Source: 1-14-0-10-45-29 sp041650255
Lineage (GTDB): Archaea > Micrarchaeota > Micrarchaeia > Anstonellales > Anstonellaceae
Length of the DNA: 56,067 nucleotides
Reading direction: 5' to 3'
Assembly: GCA_041650255.1 (NCBI GenBank)
Contig: JBAZLL010000007.1
Location: 1-56,067 of the forward strand
Of the stretch, positions 1 through 7,755 are shown piece by piece. The notes beneath the pieces were generated by a model that saw nothing but the letters and a program-made list of their open reading frames with translations, was not told the origin of the DNA and did no database searches. Within the stretch, counting starts at the first letter, position 1. The number at the start of each line of letters is the position of its first letter. Position numbers and translations under genes: made by a program.

Positions 1-663
1 GAAAGAAAAGTTGAGGAAATAGTGAAGGGTGCAAAAGATACTGTTTTTGCCTACTTTTCAATGTCAAATATAGACAGGTTTTTCTCGTTTTACAATACTG
101 CAAAAAGAAATGGAAAAATATTGATTGTGGATACAAAGTTTGCTTACATATTAGATAGCTTAAGAGAAAAAATAGCAGATTTACCAGATCCAAAAACAGA
201 TAAGCATCTCAAAGTGTATTTCAGGCTCGCAAAAAGTTGCACTTATGACGAGAAAGACTATTACAAATATGAACGAGAATATATGCCAAATATGATTAAA
301 GCGGAAGATGTTAGGGAAACACCTACAAAATACATTATGCATTTGAACTTTTTCAAATTGATGGAATTGGTTTACATACAGCCAAAAAATGCTGATTTTA
401 TTTATGCTTCATCTGAGCATTTTCTTGAAGGAGAAGAAAATGAGAAGCAAACTGAAGTGATGATGAATTGGATGAGGCATTTTGACATTAAATTTCATAT
501 GGCGCATTGCTCTGGGCATGCGGACAGAGAAGGCTTAATTCATGCAATAAAAGAGATTAATCCGCAAATCTTAATTCCAATTCATACACAAAATGCAAAA
601 GAATTTGAGAAACTTCACAAGAAAGTTATTTTGCCAAAAAAGGACGCAAAAATAGAGCTATGA
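1..663 (+). CDS. RNase J-like beta-CASP metallo-beta-lactamase ribonuclease, C-terminal part
   Basis: The reading frame is open to the left edge of the window, so only the C-terminal ~220 residues are present; the GTG at 22 is internal rather than a start. The visible part contains a beta-CASP-like segment and the late metallo-beta-lactamase motif around SGHADREGL, followed by the typical NPQILIPIHTQ strand that carries the last metal-ligand histidine. In archaea this family comprises aRNase J and related nucleases that degrade or process RNA in the cytoplasm. The protein ends without a KH or other extension. A zinc-ribbon mini-gene follows 14 nt downstream, probably in the same transcript. 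The family assignment is good, but the exact subfamily (RNase J versus another beta-CASP nuclease) cannot be fixed without the N-terminal half. Confidence 0.85.
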   Translation, partial: ERKVEEIVKGAKDTVFAYFSMSNIDRFFSFYNTAKRNGKILIVDTKFAYILDSLREKIADLPDPKTDKHLKVYFRLAKSCTYDEKDYYKYEREYMPNMIKAEDVRETPTKYIMHLNFFKLMELVYIQPKNADFIYASSEHFLEGEENEKQTEVMMNWMRHFDIKFHMAHCSGHADREGLIHAIKEINPQILIPIHTQNAKEFEKLHKKVILPKKDAKIEL

Positions 664-677
664 ATAAGAGGATAAAT

Positions 678-839
678 ATGAAAACCGACGAAGAGCTTTT
701 TGAAGAATTAAGACGCTCTTATTGCACTTTTTGCAATGGGGATGAATTGGAAATCACAAAAATAATTCAAATAAAATGCAAAAAATGCGGCAAAACAAGA
801 GTAATTCAAAGAAAAGAAATAACTAAAACAAAAAGATAG
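678..839 (+). CDS. 53-residue zinc-ribbon mini-protein
   Basis: An ATG follows the purine-rich stretch AAGAGGATA by a few bases, 14 nt after the ribonuclease stop, so the gene is probably cotranscribed with it. The 53-residue product has two CxxC pairs (C16/C19 and C34/C37) spaced like one zinc ribbon, an acidic N-terminus (MKTDEELFEELRR) and a basic C-terminus. Such proteins usually bind nucleic acid or act as small adaptors. The function is unknown. The stop lies 4 nt from the stop of the convergent M23-like gene, a tight packing that fits a real gene. Confidence 0.65.
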   Translation: MKTDEELFEELRRSYCTFCNGDELEITKIIQIKCKKCGKTRVIQRKEITKTKR

Positions 840-843
840 TAAA

Positions 844-1938
844 TTACTTCCACCCCACCGCATCATAATTTTCAGGTATAGAATTTGAATAAGTTTTCAT
901 AGAAGTCGGATTTTTCCATTTGCCATTATCATCCGTGCTTTCAGCGGTATAAGTTGAAAATGCATACGGCTGCCCATGGCAAAACAAATAATCCATTGAA
1001 TCACAGACATGAAAATGCAAATGCGCCGCATTACTGTTGCCCGAATTGCCCAAAAGGCCTATCACTTGCCCCGCAGTTACATTATCTCCGTTTTTCACAC
1101 GTAAAGAACCGGGTATCATGTGCGCATAAAATGCATAATAACCATTATGCAAATCCAACACAACATAATTTCCGCCCAAAATAACAACGTTTGCTACAGG
1201 CCTCTGTCCGGGCATATTATCACGAATACCATCCTGCATATTTACAACCGTGCCATTGGCAACTGCCAAAATTTCCTGCCCATAACAATAAAAATCCGAA
1301 TTCAAAGAACCGTTTCCAATACCCCAGTTTCCTGCCTCATCCGCTATAACCCAGTCTATTGCGTATCTTTGGGGCACATAATCTTTGCCGTTTAATTCAA
1401 ATATGGCATTGCGATGGGGCTCAAAATTTGAAGGGGCATTCATTGCAAGCCATGTAATGTTGGTGTGAAAAGGCGGGGCAATAACCAATAACGGTTTGTA
1501 AATCACTTCGCTTTGTGCGCCTTGTATCACTTGGTTTCCAAAATATAGTTTGTGGGAAATATTCAAAGGGGTTTTTGAGCCCAATTCAACCCACATGCGA
1601 ATAGGAGTTCGCCCGTCCCAGGACTGAACCGGAAGAAGGGTCGCATTTATATCCGCGCCGCCGATTGAATAAATTATCTTATTATTTTCATCCAAAACCT
1701 CAAGCTTGGATGGCGCAAGCGAATAATTTGAAACATAAATTTCATAGAAGAGAACCGAGCGATTATTTATTTTAGATAAAATGGGCGCTTCAAAAATGCT
1801 CAAAGTCGGCATTTGGGAAGCAGGATTAATTTTTGAAAGTGGTCCACTATTTGGAGAAACATTCGCCGGAACAAACGATACGGCAACCAAAAGAGCCACA
1901 AGAATCAAAAACAGGATAACTGGTTTTAGAAAGTCCAT
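844..1938 (-). CDS. Membrane-anchored M23 (LytM-type) peptidase-like protein
   Basis: 364 residues. Residues ~5-23 form a signal anchor (VILFLILVALLVAVSFV), followed by an extracytoplasmic beta-rich domain (~45-155) and a C-terminal M23 domain (~185-330). The M23 hallmarks are present: YYAFYAH at 267-273, the G-x-V-x-x-G-Q turn at ~284-291, and the HLHFH zinc motif at 306-310. The usual first ligand motif HxxxD reads RYAID here (R191, D195), so the aspartate is kept but the first histidine is not. Either a non-canonical ligand is used or the domain binds without cleaving. Known M23 enzymes cut peptide cross-links in bacterial walls, which archaea lack. The TATA-like sequence AATTTAAATACC lies ~26 bp upstream of the ATG, in the 34-nt gap after the PhoU-like gene, so a leaderless transcript is likely. 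Confidence 0.8.
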   Translation of the reverse strand: MDFLKPVILFLILVALLVAVSFVPANVSPNSGPLSKINPASQMPTLSIFEAPILSKINNRSVLFYEIYVSNYSLAPSKLEVLDENNKIIYSIGGADINATLLPVQSWDGRTPIRMWVELGSKTPLNISHKLYFGNQVIQGAQSEVIYKPLLVIAPPFHTNITWLAMNAPSNFEPHRNAIFELNGKDYVPQRYAIDWVIADEAGNWGIGNGSLNSDFYCYGQEILAVANGTVVNMQDGIRDNMPGQRPVANVVILGGNYVVLDLHNGYYAFYAHMIPGSLRVKNGDNVTAGQVIGLLGNSGNSNAAHLHFHVCDSMDYLFCHGQPYAFSTYTAESTDDNGKWKNPTSMKTYSNSIPENYDAVGWK

Positions 1939-1972
1939 AATAGGGAAATGAAGAATAGGTATTTAAATTAAC

Positions 1973-2956
1973 CTAATTCTTTTTCTGCGAAGCAAAATCA
2001 ATAACGGATTCGCTTATACCCGCACTATATTCCGCAATACGCCGCAGGCTTGTAAGTGTATATATCAGTGAAATTGCCTTTGAAGATGGGTGCTCAATAC
2101 ATTTGCTAAACGCCTGCTCAAATCCAGCCTGCATTCCAAGTGCGTCGTCTATTGTGGAATTCGCAAGTTTTTCATCAAGCGTTGAGAGCGCCTGCATGGT
2201 TTTGGAATAAAGTGAGATGCAATGTTTTCCATTCTGGGTTATCAACGAAGGCGCCGGGCTGTTTTTCCACGAGCAAAGATGGCGCGAAACAAGAAGTGCG
2301 TGATCCGATATTCTTTCAATATGTCTTGAAGTTACAAAATACAGATTAGATTCAGGCAATGTAATTTCCTCTTTTGAAGCAAGTGAGGGATAGCGAAGAA
2401 AAGTATTGTGCTTACGCGCCACAAGCCATTGAAGCTTGTCAACCTCGTTCTCATTGCTGGACAAACGAGATTGGTCAAAACTGCCGGGTTCTAATGCCTG
2501 CATTAAGGTATCTGAAGATATGCGATACATTCGCTGAACGGTCTTTTTCATGGGCATTTGAGCCGAATTGGATATGTCTTTTATTACGATTCGTTTGCCG
2601 TCATCATCAACAACCTGCTGACCTATTACCATGGAAGTAAATTCGCTTGAGAGCAGGCGTGCTTTGGATATGCAAGAAGGGGTTGGCACTACTTCCATTG
2701 TGCAAAATCCGGAGATATAACCACCTATAAGTTTTCTTAGTGCAATGCTTCGGTCTTGCTCACCATTGAATTGAACGATTAAATTTTCCTCCTCGCGCGC
2801 CGGCGCATGCTTTGGAAGTATTGTAAGACTGCCATCCCAATTCGTTTCCATTTCAACCGGATCGTTTTTGGCTATGTTGTATGTTTTTACCCATTCGGCA
2901 GGAAGGCTTACAATAAATGACGAATTTCCGGATTTTTGCACCTTTCTTATTTCCAT
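1973..2956 (-). CDS. AbrB/SpoVT + PhoU-like phosphate uptake regulator
   Basis: 327 residues. Residues ~1-50 are a SpoVT/AbrB swapped-hairpin DNA-binding domain (MEIRKVQKSGNSSFIVSLP, then EW, KND and a beta hairpin). The remainder (~110-322) is helical with PhoU-like repeats. This two-domain fusion is a common archaeal regulator of phosphate uptake: the AbrB part binds DNA and the PhoU part senses transporter state. No pst transporter gene is visible in this window. The gene is monocistronic or first of two, with the M23-like gene 34 nt downstream. Its promoter is covered by a perfect inverted repeat (2980-3004), suggesting autoregulation. Confidence 0.85.
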   Translation of the reverse strand: MEIRKVQKSGNSSFIVSLPAEWVKTYNIAKNDPVEMETNWDGSLTILPKHAPAREEENLIVQFNGEQDRSIALRKLIGGYISGFCTMEVVPTPSCISKARLLSSEFTSMVIGQQVVDDDGKRIVIKDISNSAQMPMKKTVQRMYRISSDTLMQALEPGSFDQSRLSSNENEVDKLQWLVARKHNTFLRYPSLASKEEITLPESNLYFVTSRHIERISDHALLVSRHLCSWKNSPAPSLITQNGKHCISLYSKTMQALSTLDEKLANSTIDDALGMQAGFEQAFSKCIEHPSSKAISLIYTLTSLRRIAEYSAGISESVIDFASQKKN

Positions 2957-2977
2957 AAAAGCACCTTTGTCGTCTTA

Positions 2978-3006
2978 TCAATATTGAAGTATATACTCAA
3001 TATTAT
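2978..3006 (-). promoter_or_regulatory. Dyad operator overlapping the TATA box of the AbrB/PhoU gene
   Basis: The arms AATATTGA (2980-2987) and TCAATATT (2997-3004) are a perfect 8-bp inverted repeat around a 9-bp spacer that holds TATATA. Read on the minus strand, the TATA element lies ~35 bp upstream of the ATG at 2956, right for a promoter with a short leader. The first arm extends into the perfect palindrome TCAATATTGA (2978-2987). A symmetric site over the TATA box of an AbrB-domain gene is most simply an autorepression site, but that is inferred. Confidence 0.55.
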
Positions 3007-3030
3007 CAGTAGTGGTGAGGAATATATATT

Positions 3031-3041
3031 AACCAATGGTT
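3031..3041. promoter_or_regulatory. Short palindrome AACCAATGGTT next to a plus-strand TATA-like element
   Basis: AACCA-A-TGGTT is a perfect inverted repeat with a one-base centre. It directly follows AATATATATT (3021-3030), which looks like a plus-strand TATA box. The next plus-strand start is the ATG at 3092, about 60 bp away. It could be an operator for that small transcript. The evidence is sequence symmetry only. Confidence 0.3.
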
Positions 3042-3091
3042 TTAGTTAACAGAGAACGTGAAAAAATTGATTTTTTAAAAAAGGTGTGAAT

Positions 3092-3199
3092 ATGAGAGAA
3101 ATGAAAGTATTTCAAACAAGGATAGTTGATTCGGGAAGCCTGAGTGAAGTAACTACCGGGCAGAAAACGAAAAAATGGCATTCTCGCCATTTAGATTAA
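3092..3199 (+). CDS. Possible 35-residue small protein
   Basis: An ATG preceded by AAGGTGTGAAT (Shine-Dalgarno-like GGTG, 6-7 nt spacing) opens a 35-codon frame beginning MREMKVFQTRIVD and ending KKWHSRHLD. A TATA-like element lies ~65 bp upstream. The 3' end of the frame overlaps a perfect 7-bp hairpin (3173-3192). No family is recognised. It could be a small protein, a leader peptide or the coding part of a regulatory RNA. Comparative data are needed to decide. Confidence 0.3.
   Translation: MREMKVFQTRIVDSGSLSEVTTGQKTKKWHSRHLD
3173..3192 (+). other. Hairpin AAATGGC / GCCATTT
   Basis: The arms AAATGGC (3173-3179) and GCCATTT (3186-3192) pair perfectly around a six-base loop. The hairpin overlaps the last codons of the possible small ORF and is not followed by a T-run, so it is not a classic intrinsic terminator. 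It could stabilise the 3' end of a short RNA. Confidence 0.4.
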
Positions 3200-3303
3200 A
3201 CAAAAAATTAGCATTAAACTAAAGAGCAAAAACTAAAGAGTAAATAATCTTCTTCTTTGAAATAAATATAAGTATTTGATTTTTAGACCCATAAAGGCAT
3301 TTT

Positions 3304-3462
3304 ATGATTGCAGTTATTGTTCTGGCATTAGTATTTCTCTTAATCGCCCTAAGGCAAATATTGAGATTAAACATAAGAATCTGGCAAATAATGACGATTG
3401 GCGTGATAATAGTTTTGGTTGAAGATAATGAGATAAACAATTGTAGAAAAACGACAGGGTGA
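3304..3462 (+). pseudogene. N-terminal remnant of an anion/arsenite-type permease
   Basis: The 52-residue frame begins MIAVIVLALVFLLIALRQI and continues through IRIWQIMTIGVIIVLV. This closely resembles the first two membrane segments of SLC13/ArsB-type ion permeases, whose N-termini commonly read as a hydrophobic helix, LIALRxI, then IWxIMLxGAL. After that the frame runs into hydrophilic sequence (EDNEINNCRKTTG) and stops, and none of the remaining ~350 expected residues can be found. A TATA-like element (AAATATAAGTA, ~3264-3274) still sits upstream. The simplest reading is a decayed or deleted permease gene that kept its 5' end; an alternative is a genuine two-helix micro-protein. Confidence 0.45.
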
Positions 3463-3555
3463 GTTGGGAAATGATTTCTAATTGTTATAGCAAATGTCAT
3501 TTTACTAAAGTAGGATTTTGGCAAACATTTTAATAGCTGTAGACGTAGTCAGCGC

Positions 3556-5874
3556 ATGGCATCCAAAAAAACCCCCCAAACAGTTGTTGTGCAGAATAAA
3601 TCTAGTATCGGAGCTTATCTTATCGGCGGGATAATGACTCTTGCATTCATAATAATATTTATTTTATTGGCATTTGTGATTTTACTCAGCGCACTTATTT
3701 TTGCACCTGGTCTGTTTCCGCAGGAAGTTTCGCAGGGGTTGCGAAGTATTGCAGGACCTGCATTTATGCCTGCAAATGTTTCTGCGCAGGCGGGCGCCAC
3801 ACAATATCCAGTTGTGCAGGGAATCGGAGTAAACTATTCGGCACAAATAGCACAGAATAAAACTCCTTCACAGGGAGGGTCGGCAACGAGCGGGTCTGCA
3901 ACAAATCCGATGATTCCGACTTTTGGAAGTACAAATCCAGCTACAACAACTCCGTCTCAAGGACAGGGATGTGTTGAACTTTGGGGCGTATGTAGCGGCG
4001 AATGCTGTGAAGGGCTTGTGTGCACACAGGGCGTTTGCATACAGAATTTAGAAACTTGCAAAGAATTTGCGCAAGCCTGCGCCAGCACAAATGAATGCTG
4101 CCCCGGAAATGAATGTGATAATGGATTTTGCAAATCAACGCAAGGATGCCAGGTAAAAAACGAGCAATGCGGGATTGGGAACGATGGCACATGGTATGGA
4201 CCTTGTTGCGCGGGATATGATTGCCTAAGCGGAGTTTGCATTTCACTTGAAGCTCCCCAGGAAAGATGCGTGGAGCAAAACCAATTTTGCGGAGTGAAGA
4301 ACGCGATACAGTATGGTGACTGTTGCGCGGACCTCACATGCACTGCGAATGTATGCAAAAATTATTCGGCACGAGCAGAAGTGGAGGACTGTCTATTTAT
4401 TGGTGAAATGTGCGGAACGAAAAACGGGATAGCTTATGGAACATGCTGCACCGGATTTGCCTGCATAAATAATTTGTGCCAATCAAACGTTATGACAATG
4501 ACTTGCGTGGACAGTGATATTGCAGGCAACGATGCTTACGGTGTTTCAAAATCATTGATAGGCAATCACACAGTTGATATCAAATACGACACTTGCAAGG
4601 ACGAATACACTCTATATGAATATGACTGTCTGGCTAACGGAAGCATAATAAAATACGAAATACCGTGTCCGAGCGGATGCTTAAACGGTGCATGCAAACC
4701 ACAAGAAACAGTTAGTGGTTGCACTGATTCAGATGATGGACTAAACTATGCAATACGAGGCACAACCATAACCAGCAATGGCGAAGTGGAAGAAGACAGA
4801 TGCAACAATGCACAAAATGTTGAAGAGTTTTATTGCAAGCCGGACGGTACAATAGGCGAGTACGGATACAGTTGTTCGCAAGGATACAAATGCGTTGACG
4901 GAGCATGCATTTTAAGAGATGCGGCAAACTGCAAACAATATGCGGAGCCGTGCGGAACGGTTTATGGAACGTGTTGTTCAAGTTATGTGTGTGCAAACGG
5001 AGTATGCTTAACCGCATCCGAAGCGACCAGATGCACAGATACCGATGGCGGAAATGTACCGACAGTATATGGGGTGCTTAATCTGCCGACCGGATTTGTG
5101 GGTGCAGATTATTGTCTGAGCAACGGCAAATTGGTAGAATTTTACTGTACAGCAGATAATTACGCAGTTATGGAAACCGCTTGCGCAAGCGGATATGTTT
5201 GTTCGGGTGGAGCATGTGTACAAGGAGCGGGCGGGACTACAATCGCTTTCACTTGCACAGATAGTGACAATGGAAAAAACTACAATTTGAAAGGAGTAAT
5301 TACAAATTCAAGCGGGGCGACTTTGGGAACAGACACTTGCTATTATGATGGCGCGCTTAGCGAGTTTTATTGCCAGAATGGAGTGATGCAAACAGAACGC
5401 TACAATTGTCCAAGCGGATATTCATGTTCAAACGGAGCATGTATTAACACGTGTAATGATTCGGACGGAGCCGATTATTATACGGTGGGCGCGGTTACAG
5501 CCACAAACGGGGCATACAATGACATGTGCACAAACACAACAAGACTATTAGAGAGAATCTGCACGAATGGGATTGCCGCCTCAAGCTATTATGATTGTCC
5601 GATAAATTATGCCTGTTCCGGAGGGAAATGTATATGGCAACCTGCGGCACCGGTTTGCACAGACAGTGATGGCGGAAAAGATTCCAGCACGCGCGGGACA
5701 GTTGTAATAGATTTTGGAACTAGCAACAGCACATATACAGATTACTGTATGAATACGAGCTTGGCGGTAGAATATTATTGCGTTCAAAATAGCGCGGGCT
5801 CTATGACAATGCAATGTGGGCTCCTAAAGAAATGCGATAAAGGCAGATGTGTTTCCTCGCTGGTAATAAAATGA
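3556..5874 (+). CDS. Large membrane-anchored cysteine-rich repeat surface protein
   Basis: 772 residues. Residues ~20-50 form one very hydrophobic segment acting as an uncleaved anchor, followed by a Gly/Ser/Thr-rich linker to ~137. The rest consists of two kinds of disulfide-type repeat. Type 1 (~25-35 residues, pattern C-x6-C...CC-x5-C-x4-C, as in YGTCCTGFACINNLC) occurs five times in ~139-313 and once at ~459-488. Type 2 (~60-70 residues, opening CTDSDGG and closing CxxGxxCxxGxC) occurs twice in ~317-455 and four times from ~493 to the end. The six-cysteine type 1 units resemble small knotted modules of animal and bacterial secreted proteins. The exterior location and dense paired cysteines imply an oxidising surface. 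A TATA-like TTTAATAG lies 25 bp before the ATG (leaderless). The function is probably adhesion or contact; this is inference. Confidence 0.75.
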   Translation: MASKKTPQTVVVQNKSSIGAYLIGGIMTLAFIIIFILLAFVILLSALIFAPGLFPQEVSQGLRSIAGPAFMPANVSAQAGATQYPVVQGIGVNYSAQIAQNKTPSQGGSATSGSATNPMIPTFGSTNPATTTPSQGQGCVELWGVCSGECCEGLVCTQGVCIQNLETCKEFAQACASTNECCPGNECDNGFCKSTQGCQVKNEQCGIGNDGTWYGPCCAGYDCLSGVCISLEAPQERCVEQNQFCGVKNAIQYGDCCADLTCTANVCKNYSARAEVEDCLFIGEMCGTKNGIAYGTCCTGFACINNLCQSNVMTMTCVDSDIAGNDAYGVSKSLIGNHTVDIKYDTCKDEYTLYEYDCLANGSIIKYEIPCPSGCLNGACKPQETVSGCTDSDDGLNYAIRGTTITSNGEVEEDRCNNAQNVEEFYCKPDGTIGEYGYSCSQGYKCVDGACILRDAANCKQYAEPCGTVYGTCCSSYVCANGVCLTASEATRCTDTDGGNVPTVYGVLNLPTGFVGADYCLSNGKLVEFYCTADNYAVMETACASGYVCSGGACVQGAGGTTIAFTCTDSDNGKNYNLKGVITNSSGATLGTDTCYYDGALSEFYCQNGVMQTERYNCPSGYSCSNGACINTCNDSDGADYYTVGAVTATNGAYNDMCTNTTRLLERICTNGIAASSYYDCPINYACSGGKCIWQPAAPVCTDSDGGKDSSTRGTVVIDFGTSNSTYTDYCMNTSLAVEYYCVQNSAGSMTMQCGLLKKCDKGRCVSSLVIK

Positions 5875-5883
5875 GTATTTGAA

Positions 5884-5909
5884 TGCCGTCGTTTGGCGGC
5901 AATTTTTTT
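5884..5909 (+). terminator. Hairpin plus T-run after the cysteine-rich gene
   Basis: TGCCG (5884-5888) pairs with CGGCA (5897-5901), with two A residues and then seven T residues (5903-5909) following. It begins 10 nt after the stop codon, which fits transcription termination of the upstream gene. Confidence 0.6.
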
Positions 5910-5988
5910 AAAAAGAGATAGCGGAAGCTGATTAAGAAAAGTTATGCAAAAAATTATTGGTAAAAATGAGAAAATAAAAATAGAAAAT

Positions 5989-6012
5989 GCCTAAAACGCA
6001 AGCGCTTTAGGC
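5989..6012. terminator. Bidirectional hairpin between convergent genes
   Basis: GCCTAAA (5989-5995) pairs perfectly with TTTAGGC (6006-6012). It lies between the cysteine-rich gene and the convergent zinc-ribbon gene (stop at 6037). On the minus strand it is followed by TTTTCTATTTTTA, fitting a terminator for the zinc-ribbon gene. Confidence 0.5.
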
Positions 6013-6036
6013 GGCTTTTGATACTAAATTAAGAAC

Positions 6037-6189
6037 TTAGTACCTTGGCTTTCTGTGCTTTGAGTAACAGTCCCTGCAATACACTGGCCTGCCCTCAGAT
6101 GGCTCAAAAGGAACTTGTGTCTCCTTTTTGCATTCTGAGCAAACTGCGTCATACATTTTTCTGTTGCTAAAGTTGTCTCTGTCGTTCAT
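6037..6189 (-). CDS. 50-residue CxxC zinc-ribbon protein (MYDAVCSEC family)
   Basis: The 50-residue product reads KMYDAVCSECKKETQVPF ... GRPVYCRDCYSKH, with zinc-type cysteine pairs C17/C20 and C38/C41. Short proteins of this pattern (CxxCxxxTxVPF, GRPVYCxxC) recur in many uncultivated bacteria and DPANN archaea. Their function is not established; nucleic-acid binding is the usual guess. The Shine-Dalgarno-like GGAAGG lies ~9 nt upstream of the ATG. The Arg/Lys-rich tail HRKPRY supports RNA or DNA contact. Existence of the gene is quite certain from the conserved motif. Confidence 0.8.
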   Translation of the reverse strand: MNDRDNFSNRKMYDAVCSECKKETQVPFEPSEGRPVYCRDCYSKHRKPRY

Positions 6190-6531
6190 ATTTTTCTACC
6201 TTCCTGTTTTTAAGAACCAAATTTTTTTAAAAAAAGACTTGATTCTTGTAATATGTTGATGCGTTCTCTCCTTAATAAAGCATTCTATTGGCTTTTGGCA
6301 CCTTGAAATGTCCCTTGGAAAGACTATGTGAAAAGTAGAACATTACCGATATTATTGCTTTTTCTCTCTGCCGCACGGACAGTTTTTGTGATGACCTTCG
6401 CGCCACACATTTTACTCGGTTTCGGAGCCGTTTTTTGGAAAAATGTTTGAGAGATGCCATTCTTTGTTAATAGAGCCCATGAGAAAAATAAGCATTAAGA
6501 GGTTATAAATTTGCTTTTCAAAAGCTTAGGC
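6190..6531. other. Intergenic stretch without a supported gene
   Basis: About 340 bases. It holds the upstream region of the zinc-ribbon gene (minus) and the promoter of the DNA glycosylase gene (plus; TATA-like GTTATAAAT at 6502-6510). A 62-codon minus-strand frame (6272-6460) is very basic at its start and shows no family. A neighbouring frame in the same stretch encodes a CPCG motif, so a frameshifted mini-gene is conceivable, but nothing decides it. Confidence 0.4.
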
Positions 6532-7191
6532 ATGGGCAAAAGCCTCCTTGATGTATATCATGAGCTTTATTCATTATACGGGCCACAAGGCTGGTGGCCA
6601 CTGCTAAATCATAAGGGCATAAATCCCACAAAAACAGGCTCGATGAGAGGATATCATCCAAAAGATTATGATTTTCCAAAAAACGAGAGGGAAAAATTTG
6701 AAATTTGTATAGGTGCGATTTTGGCTCAAAATACGAATTGGGTAAATGTTGAAAAGGCGCTTGATAATATGCAAAAAGAGAATGCGATTGACCCAAAAAA
6801 GATGCAAAAAATGGATGAAAAAGAGCTCGGATTGCTTATTCGACCGGCAGGATATTTCAATCAAAAAGCAAAAAAACTCAAACTTTTTTCAAAGTTTTTT
6901 ATTGAATTGGAACACCGAGTGCCGAAGCGGGGGGAATTGTTACATACTTGGGGCATAGGACCAGAAACCGCGGATTCTATTTTGCTTTATGCATACAAAG
7001 AACCAATTTTTGTAGTGGATGCTTATACGAAACGAATTTTTTCAAAAATGGGATTTTTTGAAAAAGGCGCAAAATATGAGCAGATAAGAGAGATGTTTGA
7101 GAAAAATCTGCCAAAAGACTACAAACTGTATCAGGAATTTCATGCTCTGATTGTGGAACACGCAAAAAACGCAGTGGAAAACTACCCTTAG
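6532..7191 (+). CDS. HhH-GPD DNA glycosylase, MagIII / endonuclease III-related
   Basis: 219 residues from the ATG at 6532. The TATA-like TTATAAAT is ~26 bp upstream, favouring this leaderless start over the in-frame TTG at 6511. The helix-hairpin-helix GIGPETADSILLYA and the catalytic aspartate in FVVDAYTKRI identify the HhH-GPD superfamily that excises damaged bases. The lysine used by bifunctional Nth lyases is replaced by Glu in the hairpin (GIGPET). The C-terminal four-cysteine [4Fe-4S] loop is absent; the chain ends HALIVEHAKNAVENYP. Both traits match the MagIII type (3-methyladenine glycosylase) rather than classic Nth. Likely role: base-excision repair of alkylated purines in the cytoplasm. 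Confidence 0.8.
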   Translation: MGKSLLDVYHELYSLYGPQGWWPLLNHKGINPTKTGSMRGYHPKDYDFPKNEREKFEICIGAILAQNTNWVNVEKALDNMQKENAIDPKKMQKMDEKELGLLIRPAGYFNQKAKKLKLFSKFFIELEHRVPKRGELLHTWGIGPETADSILLYAYKEPIFVVDAYTKRIFSKMGFFEKGAKYEQIREMFEKNLPKDYKLYQEFHALIVEHAKNAVENYP

Positions 7192-7237
7192 CAAAGGTTT
7201 ATCCTGCCAAAAGAATTCATACATACGAGGTGAAATT

Positions 7238-7711
7238 ATGAAACGTATATCAATTGTGAGCCTAAAGGCGCAAAAAGTGCTTGGTGCAAGAAAGAAGGGA
7301 GCGTATCAGGAAATCATACCCTTGATGATAAGAGACCTGTGCGATTATGCACAAAAAAATGGCGTTGGGATAAATGGCGCGCCGATTTTTGTCTGTCATG
7401 AAAAAACGTCCCAAGAGGCACAACTTGCAAATGCAAACAAGAGTGCGGATGTTGAAGTGTGCATTCCGATTGCGGCGCAAGCCCAAGAAAGCGCGGAATT
7501 CAAACATTATGAGCTACCGGAGGGAGAATTTGCAAAAGTGGTGCATAAGGGACCTTATGAAAAATGCGCAGTTGCTTACGAGAGCCTGTTTGCATGGGTG
7601 GCAAAGAACAAAAAAACAATTTATGGACCTATACGTGAGGTCTATCTTAATGACCCACGAGAAGTAAAGCCAAGCCAGATAATAACCGAAATATATGCTC
7701 AGATAAAATAA
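7238..7711 (+). CDS. GyrI-like small-molecule-binding domain protein
   Basis: 157 residues. The ATG at 7238 follows GAGGTGA with 5-nt spacing, a strong ribosome-binding site, so the longer upstream frame is rejected. The protein starts straight into the SOUL/GyrI-like fold (VLGARKKGAYQEI), with the second half-repeat FAKVVHKGPYEKCAVAYESL and the closing PIREVYLNDPREV pattern typical of stand-alone GyrI/AraC effector-binding domains. No DNA-binding domain is attached. Members bind hydrophobic or cationic ligands, and some hydrolyse cyclopropane-type compounds. Although the name comes from a gyrase inhibitor and gyrase genes are in this window, no functional link to them is implied. Confidence 0.8.
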   Translation: MKRISIVSLKAQKVLGARKKGAYQEIIPLMIRDLCDYAQKNGVGINGAPIFVCHEKTSQEAQLANANKSADVEVCIPIAAQAQESAEFKHYELPEGEFAKVVHKGPYEKCAVAYESLFAWVAKNKKTIYGPIREVYLNDPREVKPSQIITEIYAQIK

Positions 7712-7755
7712 TATTTTTATTTTATTTTTTGAAAAGAATGCACAAAGGCGGCGGC

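Noticed and set aside
6272..6460. 62-codon minus-strand ORF, with a neighbouring frame encoding CPCG
   Set aside because: No ribosome-binding site, no recognised family, and the cysteine motif is in another frame. A frameshifted mini-gene is possible but not shown.
6532..7191. Missing Fe-S cysteines in the endonuclease III-like gene as decay
   Set aside because: The MagIII branch naturally lacks the cluster and the catalytic lysine, so the gene looks intact.
7238..7711. GyrI-like protein as a regulator of the nearby gyrase
   Set aside because: The fold name is historical; the genes are 19 kb apart and nothing in the sequence links them.
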